From positions 124,001 to 188,000 of the forward strand of contig NZ_WHOD01000067.1 in assembly GCF_013141765.1 (NCBI RefSeq): a stretch of 64,000 nucleotides of DNA, written 5' to 3'. The notes below the pieces were generated by a model, which did no database searches, was not told where the DNA came from, and was given only the letters and a program-made list of their open reading frames with translations. Numbering within the stretch: the stretch's first letter is position 1; every line of letters begins with the position of its first letter. Made by a program: the position numbers and the translations under genes. Source of the DNA: Paenibacillus foliorum (GTDB taxonomy: Bacteria; Bacillota; Bacilli; Paenibacillales; NBRC-103111). This document shows positions 38,294 through 46,961 of this stretch, in pieces.

Positions 38294-39330
38294 GTAATTT
38301 GAGACTTGCAACAGACAACTTGAAATGTTTGAGGATGTCGAAAAGCGTATTTTATCTTGAACCTGTTGGTAGACATAGACGTGATCTTCTCGAAGTACTC
38401 TTCCCGAACGCGATACACCACATCTCCAAGTGTCATGGATGATCGGTTTTTCATCCATTCCTAACGTTGATATTCCAGATAGTTTTGCATCAGAAATTGA
38501 ATGACTCAAAATGGGTGAAACTGATAACTAAAAGCAACTGGTATTGGTCAAAGCTGAGCAGTTCCTTGAAATAATAGTTGCCCGTTCCAATATTCATAGT
38601 ACCGCTGAATGGTAACGAGATCCAGCGACAAATCCGTGCAAAGGAGATAAACCTGTGGTTTGCTTAAGACGGTGTAATCGTATCTCCACGACAGCAATAG
38701 CTTGAGATTTTCGATTTGGTTATACGGACATGCGTAGTAATAGATCAAGTAAATTCCCTGCCCCCCACGGTAACAAAAGTGTAGATCGGTATTATCAATG
38801 TGCTGTGCAACGATATCACAGATTTGAATCCAAATGCCCGCAGGGCATATAAACGATTTGTTTTTACAGTTGCAATCACATAAAACCCTTACGGTTACAG
38901 GTACTAATGACTTTTCCCACTCATATACCAGCTATCCATGAGGACGTAGACGAGTTCATCCTTAGATTCTTCGTGCGAATGCTGAAAGCTGAGTGCCTCC
39001 ATCTTCGGTCGATTTGTTTATCTTGCAGCATTTGTTATCCACGATAAGAAACAAAGGTGCGCTGAAATCTCCATATCTCACACGTTTTGCTCGGATCTTT
39101 TCCAATACAAATTGCATAAGTCTAAGTTGCATCCTGTTGATACATTAAGGTGAGTGGTTCAAGGAATTTGTCGCGCTGCTGAGATAGCGATCTTGTCTGG
39201 CGGCGTAATGAATCTACGTGATATTCTTTAGACTGGCACAGAATATGATACCATGGACGAGGGAGAACAGATGTCCGAGTTGAGATTTAGATAATCCCAA
39301 CTTCAGCACCAAAATGAACTTGACGATAGA
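38290..39330 (-). pseudogene. Decayed IS4-like transposase
   Basis: No long frame survives, but minus-strand fragments in changing frames match the order of IS4-family transposases: SLRRQTRSLSQQRDKFLEPL (about 39170), LMDSWYMSGK (about 38940), VIATVKTNRLYA (about 38870), TFVTVGG (about 38770), and LCTDLSLDLVTIQRYYEYWN (38590-38650), the C-terminal region before the YREK-type motif. At least three frameshifts are needed. It lies between two intact + strand genes, opposite to them. Confidence 0.75.
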
Positions 39331-39504
39331 CATGTAGAGTGATATCACAAGAGGGGGGACATCTTCTTTATATGGAAAGTGTAGAAGTAGTAATCATCAA
39401 TTTTTCCGGCGAGGTACGATGTACTTTATATTTGAGACATTCGACGAAGGTTCTAACAAGTTTACATAAATTCGATTAAATCGACAGTTTAGTTTTTGCA
39501 ACAG
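38306..39504. mobile_element. Probable extent of the degraded IS element
   Basis: TTGCAACAG at 38306-38314 and again at 39496-39504 in direct orientation, flanking the transposase remnant. Nine-base direct repeats would fit target duplication by an IS4-family element. Terminal inverted repeats just inside were not convincing, so the ends are uncertain. Confidence 0.45.
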
Positions 39505-39573
39505 TCAAGTAAGCAAAAATGGCAAATGTGTTATTTCGCAGAAGCAAAATTATAAATAAAGGATAAGGGCAAA

Positions 39574-40704
39574 ATGAAGAAAATAATTGAAAGAATTCAA
39601 ACAATCAGAAATTCAAAAAAAATTATTCGAGATATGAGGGGAGAAATAAATAATGAAATAAGTTTAGAAGCAGAGTCGATTCCCTTTCTAAATAAACCTG
39701 GGATAATTTTCACCTTTGATGATGGTTTTAGAATTAGGCATTGGTATGATTATGGAATTGGTAAAAAATCGAATTATAACGATCTTTTTGGTTATTTTGA
39801 TGTTAAAGCAACTTTTAATATTAATGCATATCACCTTTTCGAAAATCAAAGAGAATTAACTCAGAGTGAGATAGATATGTTATTGGAACTACAAGCGAAT
39901 GGGCATGAAATTGCCCATCATGGTTATAAGCATAGAAATTCTGTTGAATATACTAGAACATATGGATTAAATAGTTGGATAGAAGATGATATTTCTTTAT
40001 TAATAGAATGGATGGCTAAACAAAAGCACTCTATTAGTGGCGATCAATTTAAGTGCCCCGTTTCTTTCGCATTCCCAGGAAGTAAGTATAATGAAGAAAC
40101 CTGTGAAGCAATAGTTACAAGATTCTTTAAAATAGCTAGGGGATATCTTAAGCAAGATAATCTAATTTCTATGCAACATACAGGTTTTTCACCATCAGTA
40201 TGTATAGATGAAAATGTATTTCCCAATATAAAACTATTAAAGCCGGCATTATTTTACGCAAAAGAAACAGGTAGGAATCTTGTTTTAATGGGCCATTCTA
40301 TACTGCCGAAAAATATAAATTGGGATAACTATGGCTGGGGGGAAGGTTCAAAAGAGGCAGGCAAATATCGGATCTCACCTGAGAATATTGAGTATATAAT
40401 CAATGAGGCTAAGAAAATAGGGCTGGAGTTTTATACAATGGCGGAAGCGGCGGGTATAGCTACATTTATAGACCACAGGTTAGAGGGTGCAATTAGAGAA
40501 CAATTGAATATCAAGGAAAAGTGGATCTATATTAAAGACTTATTAAAGATAAAAGAGTTAAATCTGGAAGGCAAAGGTATATCTAATTTAGCAGGTATTG
40601 AATATCTTACTAATTTAGAAAAGTTAAACATTATAAATAATAAAAATTTAAATAATATGAAATTACTAAATAAATTAAAAAGAATTAAGAAATTGGAAAT
40701 GTAG
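39574..40704 (+). CDS. NodB-type polysaccharide deacetylase with C-terminal leucine-rich repeats
   Basis: 376 residues. The NodB domain has FTFDDGFRIRHW near residue 47 (catalytic Asp and metal Asp) and HEIAHHGYKHRN near 110 (metal His pair). Residues from about 320 read IKDLLKIKELNLEGKGIS and NLAGIEYLTNLEKLNI, two or three leucine-rich repeats, an uncommon partner. No signal peptide, so it may act inside the cell on lipid-linked sugars. Ribosome binding site AAAGGATAAGGG. The frame ends in the repeats, which suggests a shortened gene. Confidence 0.75.
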   Translation: MKKIIERIQTIRNSKKIIRDMRGEINNEISLEAESIPFLNKPGIIFTFDDGFRIRHWYDYGIGKKSNYNDLFGYFDVKATFNINAYHLFENQRELTQSEIDMLLELQANGHEIAHHGYKHRNSVEYTRTYGLNSWIEDDISLLIEWMAKQKHSISGDQFKCPVSFAFPGSKYNEETCEAIVTRFFKIARGYLKQDNLISMQHTGFSPSVCIDENVFPNIKLLKPALFYAKETGRNLVLMGHSILPKNINWDNYGWGEGSKEAGKYRISPENIEYIINEAKKIGLEFYTMAEAAGIATFIDHRLEGAIREQLNIKEKWIYIKDLLKIKELNLEGKGISNLAGIEYLTNLEKLNIINNKNLNNMKLLNKLKRIKKLEM

Positions 40705-40758
40705 ATTAGATCTTCCTGAAATTAAATTTGTATTGTGTTAGTTTAAGGAGGGAGCTAT

Positions 40759-41868
40759 ATGGAGAGAAACTATTCCATAGATTTTGTTAAGTTTTTTGCA
40801 ATTTTTTTTGTAGTAACTATCCATACAAAGCCTTTTAGTAATACTAATATTTTAGGAACTAATGATTTATATATCGATTTTACACTTAATACTTTTGCGA
40901 GGTTTGCAGTACCTTTTTTCTTTTTAATCGCAGGTTATTTGTTTGGTCAAAAAGTTAAACAGAGTGATAAAAAATTTAATTATTTTAAGAAATATATTCT
41001 TAAACTTATTAAACTGTATATTTATTGGCAGCTTTTTTATCTACTTTATGATTTATTATTAAAAAGTTTAGTAAGCATTGTTAAGGGGTTAAACATAAAA
41101 TCAGAATTACTTAATTACATAAGTTCGTTAAATTATGTAAAATTGCTCTATTATGGTGAGGGAACAAGTGGTTCTCACTTGTGGTATTTAATTTCTCTGA
41201 TCTGGTGCGTCTTAGTTTTATTTCTATTTTATAAAATGAATAAAATAAATCACCTATTGATTTTAAGCCTAATATTATATTTAATAGGACTTTTTGGACA
41301 ATCTTACTCAGGGATTTTTAATTTATCTATTCAAACAAGAGATGCCATATTTTTTGGTTTATTTTATACAACATTTGGGTTTTTCTTTGCTTATAGAGCA
41401 GATTCCTTACTAGTACTAATAAAGTGGAAGCCTATAACGTATGGTTATTTATTCTTTGCTTTTTCATTTTTACAAATTATTGAAAGGGCACTCTTGGTAA
41501 AATTCTTTAAGGGCAATTTAGGCGATTATTTCTTGTCGACTATTTTATTAACAATAAGCTTATTTTTTCTTGTTTTAAGTAATTCCCAAATAGGGAAGAA
41601 TTCTTCCATTGTAAAGATTGGCGAGAATTCTGTTGGTATATATGTAATTCATGTATTTTTTATAAATATAACCAATTTGTCTATTGGGTTGTTAAATATT
41701 GAATTTATGACTAAAACCATTGTTTGGCAACTGCTAGGGACTCCAATGGTTACTCTGGTTTCCTATATAGCATATAATCAAATACAGTTTATCAAACATT
41801 TTTTACTTCTTGATAAAAATCAAAGTAAAATCAGCAGAAACAGTTATTTCCATGGAAGACATAGATGA
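40759..41868 (+). CDS. Acyltransferase 3 family membrane protein
   Basis: 369 residues with about ten membrane helices and the family start RNYSIDFVKFFAIFFVVTIH (catalytic His near residue 22). A second helix carries FARFAVPFFFLIAGYLF. Such proteins O-acetylate or succinylate exopolysaccharides. Ribosome binding site AAGGAGGGAG. The last gene of the AT-rich locus with a clear polysaccharide role. Confidence 0.88.
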   Translation: MERNYSIDFVKFFAIFFVVTIHTKPFSNTNILGTNDLYIDFTLNTFARFAVPFFFLIAGYLFGQKVKQSDKKFNYFKKYILKLIKLYIYWQLFYLLYDLLLKSLVSIVKGLNIKSELLNYISSLNYVKLLYYGEGTSGSHLWYLISLIWCVLVLFLFYKMNKINHLLILSLILYLIGLFGQSYSGIFNLSIQTRDAIFFGLFYTTFGFFFAYRADSLLVLIKWKPITYGYLFFAFSFLQIIERALLVKFFKGNLGDYFLSTILLTISLFFLVLSNSQIGKNSSIVKIGENSVGIYVIHVFFINITNLSIGLLNIEFMTKTIVWQLLGTPMVTLVSYIAYNQIQFIKHFLLLDKNQSKISRNSYFHGRHR

Positions 41869-42054
41869 TCATTTTGTTTGAAATGTTCGATGTCCATTGT
41901 ATAAATTAAAAACTAATAGTGATTCCTGAAGTAAATTATACCACCAAACTCTCATTCACATTCTTGGGGTAATTCTTAACACACAACTAGACGGCTATCT
42001 TTATATGCTTCATGATTCTCTTTATCCTCTTGAATCTGTTGATAATGTTTTGAT

Positions 42055-42150
42055 CTAATGCGCACCTGAGATAAACCCTTTGCCATCATTGCCTAGTGTT
42101 TGTTTTACAAATAGTAACGGAGTCCAAATTTTACAAATGCTTTACGCATA
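42055..42150 (-). pseudogene. Decayed copy of the 43-residue protein encoded at 45484-45615
   Basis: On the minus strand, after MRKAFV and a one-base shift, the reading IWTPLLFVKQTLGNDGKGFI follows, stopping at 42055. The intact gene downstream has KRIWTPLELFGTQLLYDPEGK, the same spacing of W, TPL, LF, Q and GK. No ribosome binding site is seen here. The whole 41869-42176 gap has no other gene. Confidence 0.45.
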
Positions 42151-42176
42151 AGTTAGAATCGTATTTGGGGTGATTT

Positions 42177-42611
42177 ATGCGCAAAGGTTCGGTTTATTGG
42201 ATTTTAGTCTTGTTTTGGTGTGTTGTGATTTTTAGTGTGACTTCGTCGCCGGGTGCCACTAGTGAAAATACGGGTTTGGTAATAAAGGCAGAAACTAATG
42301 TAACTTCGAATGTGGTTAGTAAAATTAACTTTGGAATTCGCAAAACGGCACACGTGACTTTATTTGGTGTACTCGCAATTTTGTTACTATTGGCAATTGG
42401 GGAAAGGAATAATGCACCATTAAAAGCCTGGTTCCTTGCAACTATATATGGAGCAACAGATGAATTTCATCAAATATTTGAGCCTGGGAGGACTCCTGCT
42501 TTACAGGATGTTGGAATTGATTCGTTCGGAGCAGTCATTGCACTGATTGCATTTTGTTTATTAAGAAGGCTGCTTAGTAAGAGGGTGGCGTTAAAATTTC
42601 GAGATCAATAA
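42177..42611 (+). CDS. VanZ-family membrane protein
   Basis: 144 residues with four hydrophobic segments and the family blocks RKTAHVTLFGVLAILL (about 55-70), IYGATDEFHQIFEPGRTP (about 88-105) and DVGIDSFGAVIAL. VanZ proteins are linked to glycopeptide resistance or wall polymer functions; the role here is unknown. GGGGTG precedes the ATG. Confidence 0.88.
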   Translation: MRKGSVYWILVLFWCVVIFSVTSSPGATSENTGLVIKAETNVTSNVVSKINFGIRKTAHVTLFGVLAILLLLAIGERNNAPLKAWFLATIYGATDEFHQIFEPGRTPALQDVGIDSFGAVIALIAFCLLRRLLSKRVALKFRDQ

Positions 42612-42698
42612 AAAGGCAACATTTTAAGAGGCCACCTCGTTATAAGTAAGAAGGTTCATAGCTTCATATACAATCATAAGTGTGAGGGATTGAGACCG

Positions 42699-43385
42699 GT
42701 GATTGAATTAAAAAATATTTCCAAAGAGGTACTAGAAGCGGGAGTGAAAATTCCTATACTTCGCAATATTGATTTAACTATACTCAAGGGTGAATTTGTA
42801 TCAGTTATGGGTCCTTCAGGATCGGGTAAGTCATCACTTATGAATATATTAGGTTCGTTAGATTTGCCAACATCGGGTGACTATCTATTTGAAGGAACAA
42901 ATATACAACGATTGAGTGGCAAGCAGTTAGCAGATTTCCGAAATCAGAGGCTGGGGTTTGTATTTCAATCATTTATGCTGATCCCTCGACTAAGTGTGAA
43001 AGACAATGTGGAGGTTCCTCTCCTATATTCTACATATAATAAAAAAGAAAGAACACGTAGGATTAAAGAAGCTCTGGAGCAAGTAGGTATGATCCACAAA
43101 GCTAAGGAACCGATTATTAATCTATCGGGGGGGCAGAAGCAAAAGATTGCTATAGCCCGAGCTATTATTAATGATCCTGACCTACTATTGATTGACGAAC
43201 CTAGCGGGAATTTGGATGCAGATTCTAAGGGTGAGATACTCGACATCTTCAAATCTTTAAATGCTAAGGGCAAAACTATCGTCTTAGTAACCCACGATCC
43301 TGAGGTAGCACAAGTAGGCAAACGGATTCTGATTTTAAAAAATGGTTCTTGGGCGCAACCCATGAAGGGAGTTGAAGTATATTGA
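42699..43385 (+). CDS. ABC transporter ATP-binding protein (MacB/LolD type)
   Basis: 228 residues from GTG 42699, nine bases after AGGGA; TTG 42690 is too close to it. Walker A GPSGSGKSS, signature LSGGQKQKIAIARA, Walker B LLIDEPSGNLD, and switch His in VTHDPEVA are all intact. Energises the permease encoded four bases into its end. Confidence 0.93.
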   Translation: MIELKNISKEVLEAGVKIPILRNIDLTILKGEFVSVMGPSGSGKSSLMNILGSLDLPTSGDYLFEGTNIQRLSGKQLADFRNQRLGFVFQSFMLIPRLSVKDNVEVPLLYSTYNKKERTRRIKEALEQVGMIHKAKEPIINLSGGQKQKIAIARAIINDPDLLLIDEPSGNLDADSKGEILDIFKSLNAKGKTIVLVTHDPEVAQVGKRILILKNGSWAQPMKGVEVY

Positions 43386-44611
43386 GACCCCTTCGAGCTT
43401 TAATCATATCCATGCGAGGTTTATGGAGTTATCCTACTCGCACATGGCTTGCTGTTCTAGGCATTATGATTAGTACTTTGCTTATAGTATTTCTATTGTC
43501 AGTGCTTTACAATTTTAAGACTAGCTTAGTCGGCCAAGTGGAAAGTATGGGTGTCCAGCAAATTATTGCTGCTCCTGGAAGGATTCTGAATAGCGAGTCG
43601 TCTATTAGTCAGGCTAATTTGTCTAGTTTATTATCTTACGCTTCGGTTACAAGCACACTTACCTACAAGGATGCAATGGATGTAAAGGATAAACTTCCAG
43701 AAATTATTGCAGCTGCGCCACAAATCGAGACAGTAACTCATGTGGCTGAATCTAGTAAAACTATCGAATCGATGTATACGGGTACCACTCCAGATTACCT
43801 TGATATGTTCTCTCTTCAATTAGAGGAGGGGAGATTTTTTACAGAAGAGGAAACCAATAAAGAGGCTCCTGTGCTTATTCTTGGACAAGCTGTTAAACAA
43901 CTCCTATTTGAAGGAAGAAGTGCTCTAGGCCAGAAGGTCAAAATCAAGGGAATAGAATTTGAGATCATTGGAGTGCTCAAGGAAAAACAACTGATAGGGT
44001 TTAACTTTGATGAACGAGTTTATACAGGATATCCAATGGTATCTAATTCAGCAAACCTCAAGAATGCATCGATGATATTTTTCAAGTTTCAATCGAACGA
44101 ACCGTTAGATATTGTCAGGGACAAAATAGCTAAAGTCATGATACCCAACCACGGGGGCATCCGAGATTTTGGATTGTTAGCACCGGACGGAGCAATTAAC
44201 ATGATCAACACCATAGCTGACCTAGTCACAGCCATAGCAGTAGGAATCACAGGAGTTTCCTTCCTGGTCGGAGGCATAGGCATTATGAACGTAATGCTGC
44301 TAACCGTTAAGGAACGTACCCGTGAAATAGGCATTCGCAAAGCAGTAGGCGCCAGATGGTGGGATATCCTGCTGCAGTTCCTTATGGAAGCGACGTATAT
44401 CAGTGTCTTAGGATGCGTCCTTGGTTTAGCTGGTTCCTATGGACTGCTGCGACTCCTTCACAGCTTCTTCCCTGTACTATCGGCTCAGTTTCCATTGGAA
44501 ATGATTCTATGGTGCTTGTTGTTCTCAGTCGTACTAGGAGTTCTATTCGGGATTTCGCCTGCAATTAAAGCATTGAGAATTAAACCGATCGATGCTCTGA
44601 GATATGAGTAA
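43382..44611 (+). CDS. MacB-type ABC transporter permease
   Basis: 409 residues from TTG 43382, overlapping the ATPase gene by four bases (TTGA). An N-terminal membrane helix (TWLAVLGIMISTLLIVFLL), a large extracellular domain (about 50-265) and three C-terminal helices with KERTREIGIRKAVGARWWDI and FGISPAIKALRIKPIDALRYE mark the MacB/FtsX permease. Such systems act as mechanotransmitters for peptides or lipoproteins. Confidence 0.9.
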   Translation: MRPLRALIISMRGLWSYPTRTWLAVLGIMISTLLIVFLLSVLYNFKTSLVGQVESMGVQQIIAAPGRILNSESSISQANLSSLLSYASVTSTLTYKDAMDVKDKLPEIIAAAPQIETVTHVAESSKTIESMYTGTTPDYLDMFSLQLEEGRFFTEEETNKEAPVLILGQAVKQLLFEGRSALGQKVKIKGIEFEIIGVLKEKQLIGFNFDERVYTGYPMVSNSANLKNASMIFFKFQSNEPLDIVRDKIAKVMIPNHGGIRDFGLLAPDGAINMINTIADLVTAIAVGITGVSFLVGGIGIMNVMLLTVKERTREIGIRKAVGARWWDILLQFLMEATYISVLGCVLGLAGSYGLLRLLHSFFPVLSAQFPLEMILWCLLFSVVLGVLFGISPAIKALRIKPIDALRYE

Positions 44612-44666
44612 CAGCTTATGCTTCATAAGTAGTTTTTTCAGAACAAAAACGTTGGGAGGGGACATC

Positions 44667-45425
44667 TTGAGCAAACGTATATACGGTATAGCAGCGATAA
44701 TTGCAGGCCTTTTGGTTATTACCGGATGCTATGATCAAACCAAACCTTCCGAACTATCTCAAGTACCAGTGAATGAGTCCAAAGCAAAAGTAGAACCAGT
44801 GGCACCAGCTACTGTTACAGATCCGCAAGCAGCGTTGAAGCAGCCAGATGCATCTCCTCCTGTTTCTACGGATAAATCAGCTGACAATGTTAAGCCTGCA
44901 GACGCGTCAAAGACTCCACCTCCAACGGAGGCCAGTAAACAGAAGGAAGCAGTAGCACAACTGCAGGATGAGCAAAAGAAGGCTGGAAAGACCGAAGATA
45001 GCAATACCGGGAATATGGCTGAAGTTCCGTCCGAAGGAAGTCAGCCTACTAAGCAAGAGGACAAGAAAGAAGATAACGCCGCGATAACTGTCGAAACTAT
45101 TAAAGGCAAATATAATGGTCAGCTTTTGCAGCAAAAGGATTATTATGTGGGGAAATTGCAGTCACAATTGAATCAAGCTATAGAGGCGAAGAAAAGTGGA
45201 CAATCCAATACGGATATATTTAATAGCTACTCTCAGAAAGCGGGAGCCTTACAAGAAGAATCACAGGCCAAGCTAAATCAGCTGCTGCTTCAAATGAAAA
45301 ATGAGCTTCTTGAGCAAAATTTGCCTACGGATAGTGTGAATGAATTCAGAGCTACCTTTTATACAGAGGTTGATAGAGTAAGAAAGAGCTTCACAGATCA
45401 AGCCCAAGGCCAGTTCGCGAAATAA
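44667..45425 (+). CDS. Lipoprotein with coiled C-terminal domain, partner of the ABC transporter
   Basis: 252 residues from TTG 44667, six bases after GGGAGGGG. Signal peptide SKRIYGIAAIIAGLLVITGC with lipobox VITGC, then about 125 residues rich in Pro, Lys, Ala, Thr (disordered spacer) and a helical C-terminal domain (VETIKGKYNGQLLQQKDYYV to the end). No periplasmic adaptor of the HlyD type is present, so this lipoprotein may play the extracytoplasmic part. Stops 55 bases after the permease. Confidence 0.75.
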   Translation: MSKRIYGIAAIIAGLLVITGCYDQTKPSELSQVPVNESKAKVEPVAPATVTDPQAALKQPDASPPVSTDKSADNVKPADASKTPPPTEASKQKEAVAQLQDEQKKAGKTEDSNTGNMAEVPSEGSQPTKQEDKKEDNAAITVETIKGKYNGQLLQQKDYYVGKLQSQLNQAIEAKKSGQSNTDIFNSYSQKAGALQEESQAKLNQLLLQMKNELLEQNLPTDSVNEFRATFYTEVDRVRKSFTDQAQGQFAK

Positions 45426-45483
45426 GAGATTCCTCAATGCAGACTCAGTGGATTGGAATCAAGTGGTTAGCATGGTAAAATAA

Positions 45484-45615
45484 TCAAGAACCTATCTTTT
45501 TTAGGGGCTTACGCCGTTTTTTGATATACCACTGTTTTCCTTCAGGATCATATAATAGCTGGGTGCCAAACAGTTCTAATGGAGTCCAAATACGTTTAAG
45601 TGTGAGTAATGGCAT
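45484..45615 (-). CDS. 43-residue basic small protein
   Basis: ATG at 45615 has AAGGAG eight bases upstream on the minus strand. The protein starts MPLLTLKRIWTPLELFGTQL, has LYDPEGKQWYIKK and ends RKPLKKIGS. A decayed relative lies at 42055-42150, which supports a real gene family. Hydrophobic front and basic end; no domain recognised. It lies in the 320-base gap between the lipoprotein and the stalk-domain gene. Confidence 0.6.
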   Translation of the reverse strand: MPLLTLKRIWTPLELFGTQLLYDPEGKQWYIKKRRKPLKKIGS

Positions 45616-45746
45616 AGTTCTAACTCCTTATTGATCATTTTTAAATAGGTTAATAGTACTAGTATAGCATGTATTTGTATTTTATGGGTCTATTTTGTTA
45701 TTTTATGGTTTTTTTGTATATTAAAATTTCTTTAGGGGGAATCAAT

Positions 45747-46718
45747 ATGTTTCGTAAAATGAAATTGTGGTGCGCATCAACTATGCTGTTATTAGGAGCG
45801 GTAAGTCCGGTTTATGCAGAGCAAACTCCAACTCCGATAGAGGTGTATTATGCTCCTTTGCAATTCGTGATTGATAATGATGTGTTTGCACCGCATGCGG
45901 ATCAAAAGGGTTTTATTTATGAAGGAAGTACTTATGTTCCATTAAGGTTCATCTCGTATTCTCTTAAAAAAGCGGTTCGTTGGGATGGAGATTCCTATAC
46001 GGTGACTGTGGAGGAGCCGAGTGCAACAGATCTAGTTTCAATCAATGATTACAATGTAAATACCAAGATACATAGCGGAGTCTCTAAGCAGCCTGCGGAT
46101 ACATCTAGCCTAAACTCGACCCAAATAGAGGCTTACAAAGAGAAGGTCAATTACATATTTGACGGTAACAGCAAAGAGATTGGTGCTGATCTGCCTGGAT
46201 TCATTTACGAGGGTTCGTTGTATGTGCCGCTGCGTTTTTTCTCTGAATCGGTAGGGAAAAAGATAGAATGGGATGCGAAAACATATACAGTGTCAGCGAA
46301 AACGCAGGAAGCTCCTAAGACAGAAGTGGAACCGGCCAAACCCGATACGACGGTTACTACACCTGTAGTAACTGGTGGCGGCGGCGGAGGCGGAGGTCGA
46401 GGCGGTAGTTCATCAGGCGGTTCGTCCAACCCAGCTGCAGAAGCTCAGATTGAGGGCAAGCTGCTAGCTTTGGAAAATAGCTGCCGAGCGGAACTACAGG
46501 CAATCGTGGACAAGTATGATAGTAAAGCTATAGATGGGAAGACAGCAATAGAGGAAGTTAAGAGTATGTCTGCTGGATGCAGGAGCCGATTCGATGCAAT
46601 TATCAGCGAGGGAGTAAGCTTGAATATAAGTGATTCTGTTTTAAAAGGCTATAAGAGCCAATTTGAACAAATGCAAACGGATGCTTATATGTTGCTGTTA
46701 AATAAATACGGTAAATAA
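45747..46718 (+). CDS. Secreted protein with two copper-amine-oxidase-type stalk domains
   Basis: 323 residues from ATG 45747 (AGGGGGAATC upstream), signal peptide ending PVYA before EQTP. Two repeats of the stalk domain, each with FIYEGSTYVPLRFIS or FIYEGSLYVPLRFFS, at about residues 30-105 and 145-200. Then a Gly run (GGGGGGGGRGGSSSGGSS) and a helical C-terminus that resembles the end of the lipoprotein encoded upstream. Stalk domains are common wall-facing modules in Paenibacillus; no copper chemistry is implied. Confidence 0.8.
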   Translation: MFRKMKLWCASTMLLLGAVSPVYAEQTPTPIEVYYAPLQFVIDNDVFAPHADQKGFIYEGSTYVPLRFISYSLKKAVRWDGDSYTVTVEEPSATDLVSINDYNVNTKIHSGVSKQPADTSSLNSTQIEAYKEKVNYIFDGNSKEIGADLPGFIYEGSLYVPLRFFSESVGKKIEWDAKTYTVSAKTQEAPKTEVEPAKPDTTVTTPVVTGGGGGGGGRGGSSSGGSSNPAAEAQIEGKLLALENSCRAELQAIVDKYDSKAIDGKTAIEEVKSMSAGCRSRFDAIISEGVSLNISDSVLKGYKSQFEQMQTDAYMLLLNKYGK

Positions 46719-46723
46719 ATGCA

Positions 46724-46754
46724 ATGAAGGGGCCCTTTCTCGGGGCTCTTTACT
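46724..46754 (+). terminator. Probable terminator after the stalk-domain gene
   Basis: AAGGGGCCC pairs with GGGCTCTTT with G-T pairs around the loop TTTCTCG. Confidence 0.5.
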
Positions 46755-46902
46755 TTGTTAAGCGTAAGAAAAGCAACCTCTAAAAGATGAATGTAATTTC
46801 AATGAAATAACTTCAATTAAAAAGTTTTCTTATCAAGGGTTATTTTGTATATACTATAAGAAATTGGACAAAAAGAAGCATTGAATATGGCTAAAACTCG
46901 AT

Positions 46903-46936
46903 TGAATTATTATGCTTTTAAATGTATAATAATACA
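46903..46936 (+). promoter_or_regulatory. Two ARG boxes before argC
   Basis: TGAATTATTATGCT at 46903-46916 and TGTATAATAATACA at 46923-46936. Against TGAATWWWWATTCA each fits about 12 of 14 positions. Their starts are 20 bases apart, as in paired arginine repressor boxes, 25 bases before the argC start. They would cover the promoter or leader and repress the cluster when arginine is high. Confidence 0.55.
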
Positions 46937-46961
46937 TAGTTTGCATGTGGAGGGAACGGAT

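Noticed and set aside
38315-39495. Terminal inverted repeats just inside the 9-bp direct repeats of the IS remnant
   Set aside because: Inner ends do not match as inverted copies beyond chance, so element ends were left uncertain.
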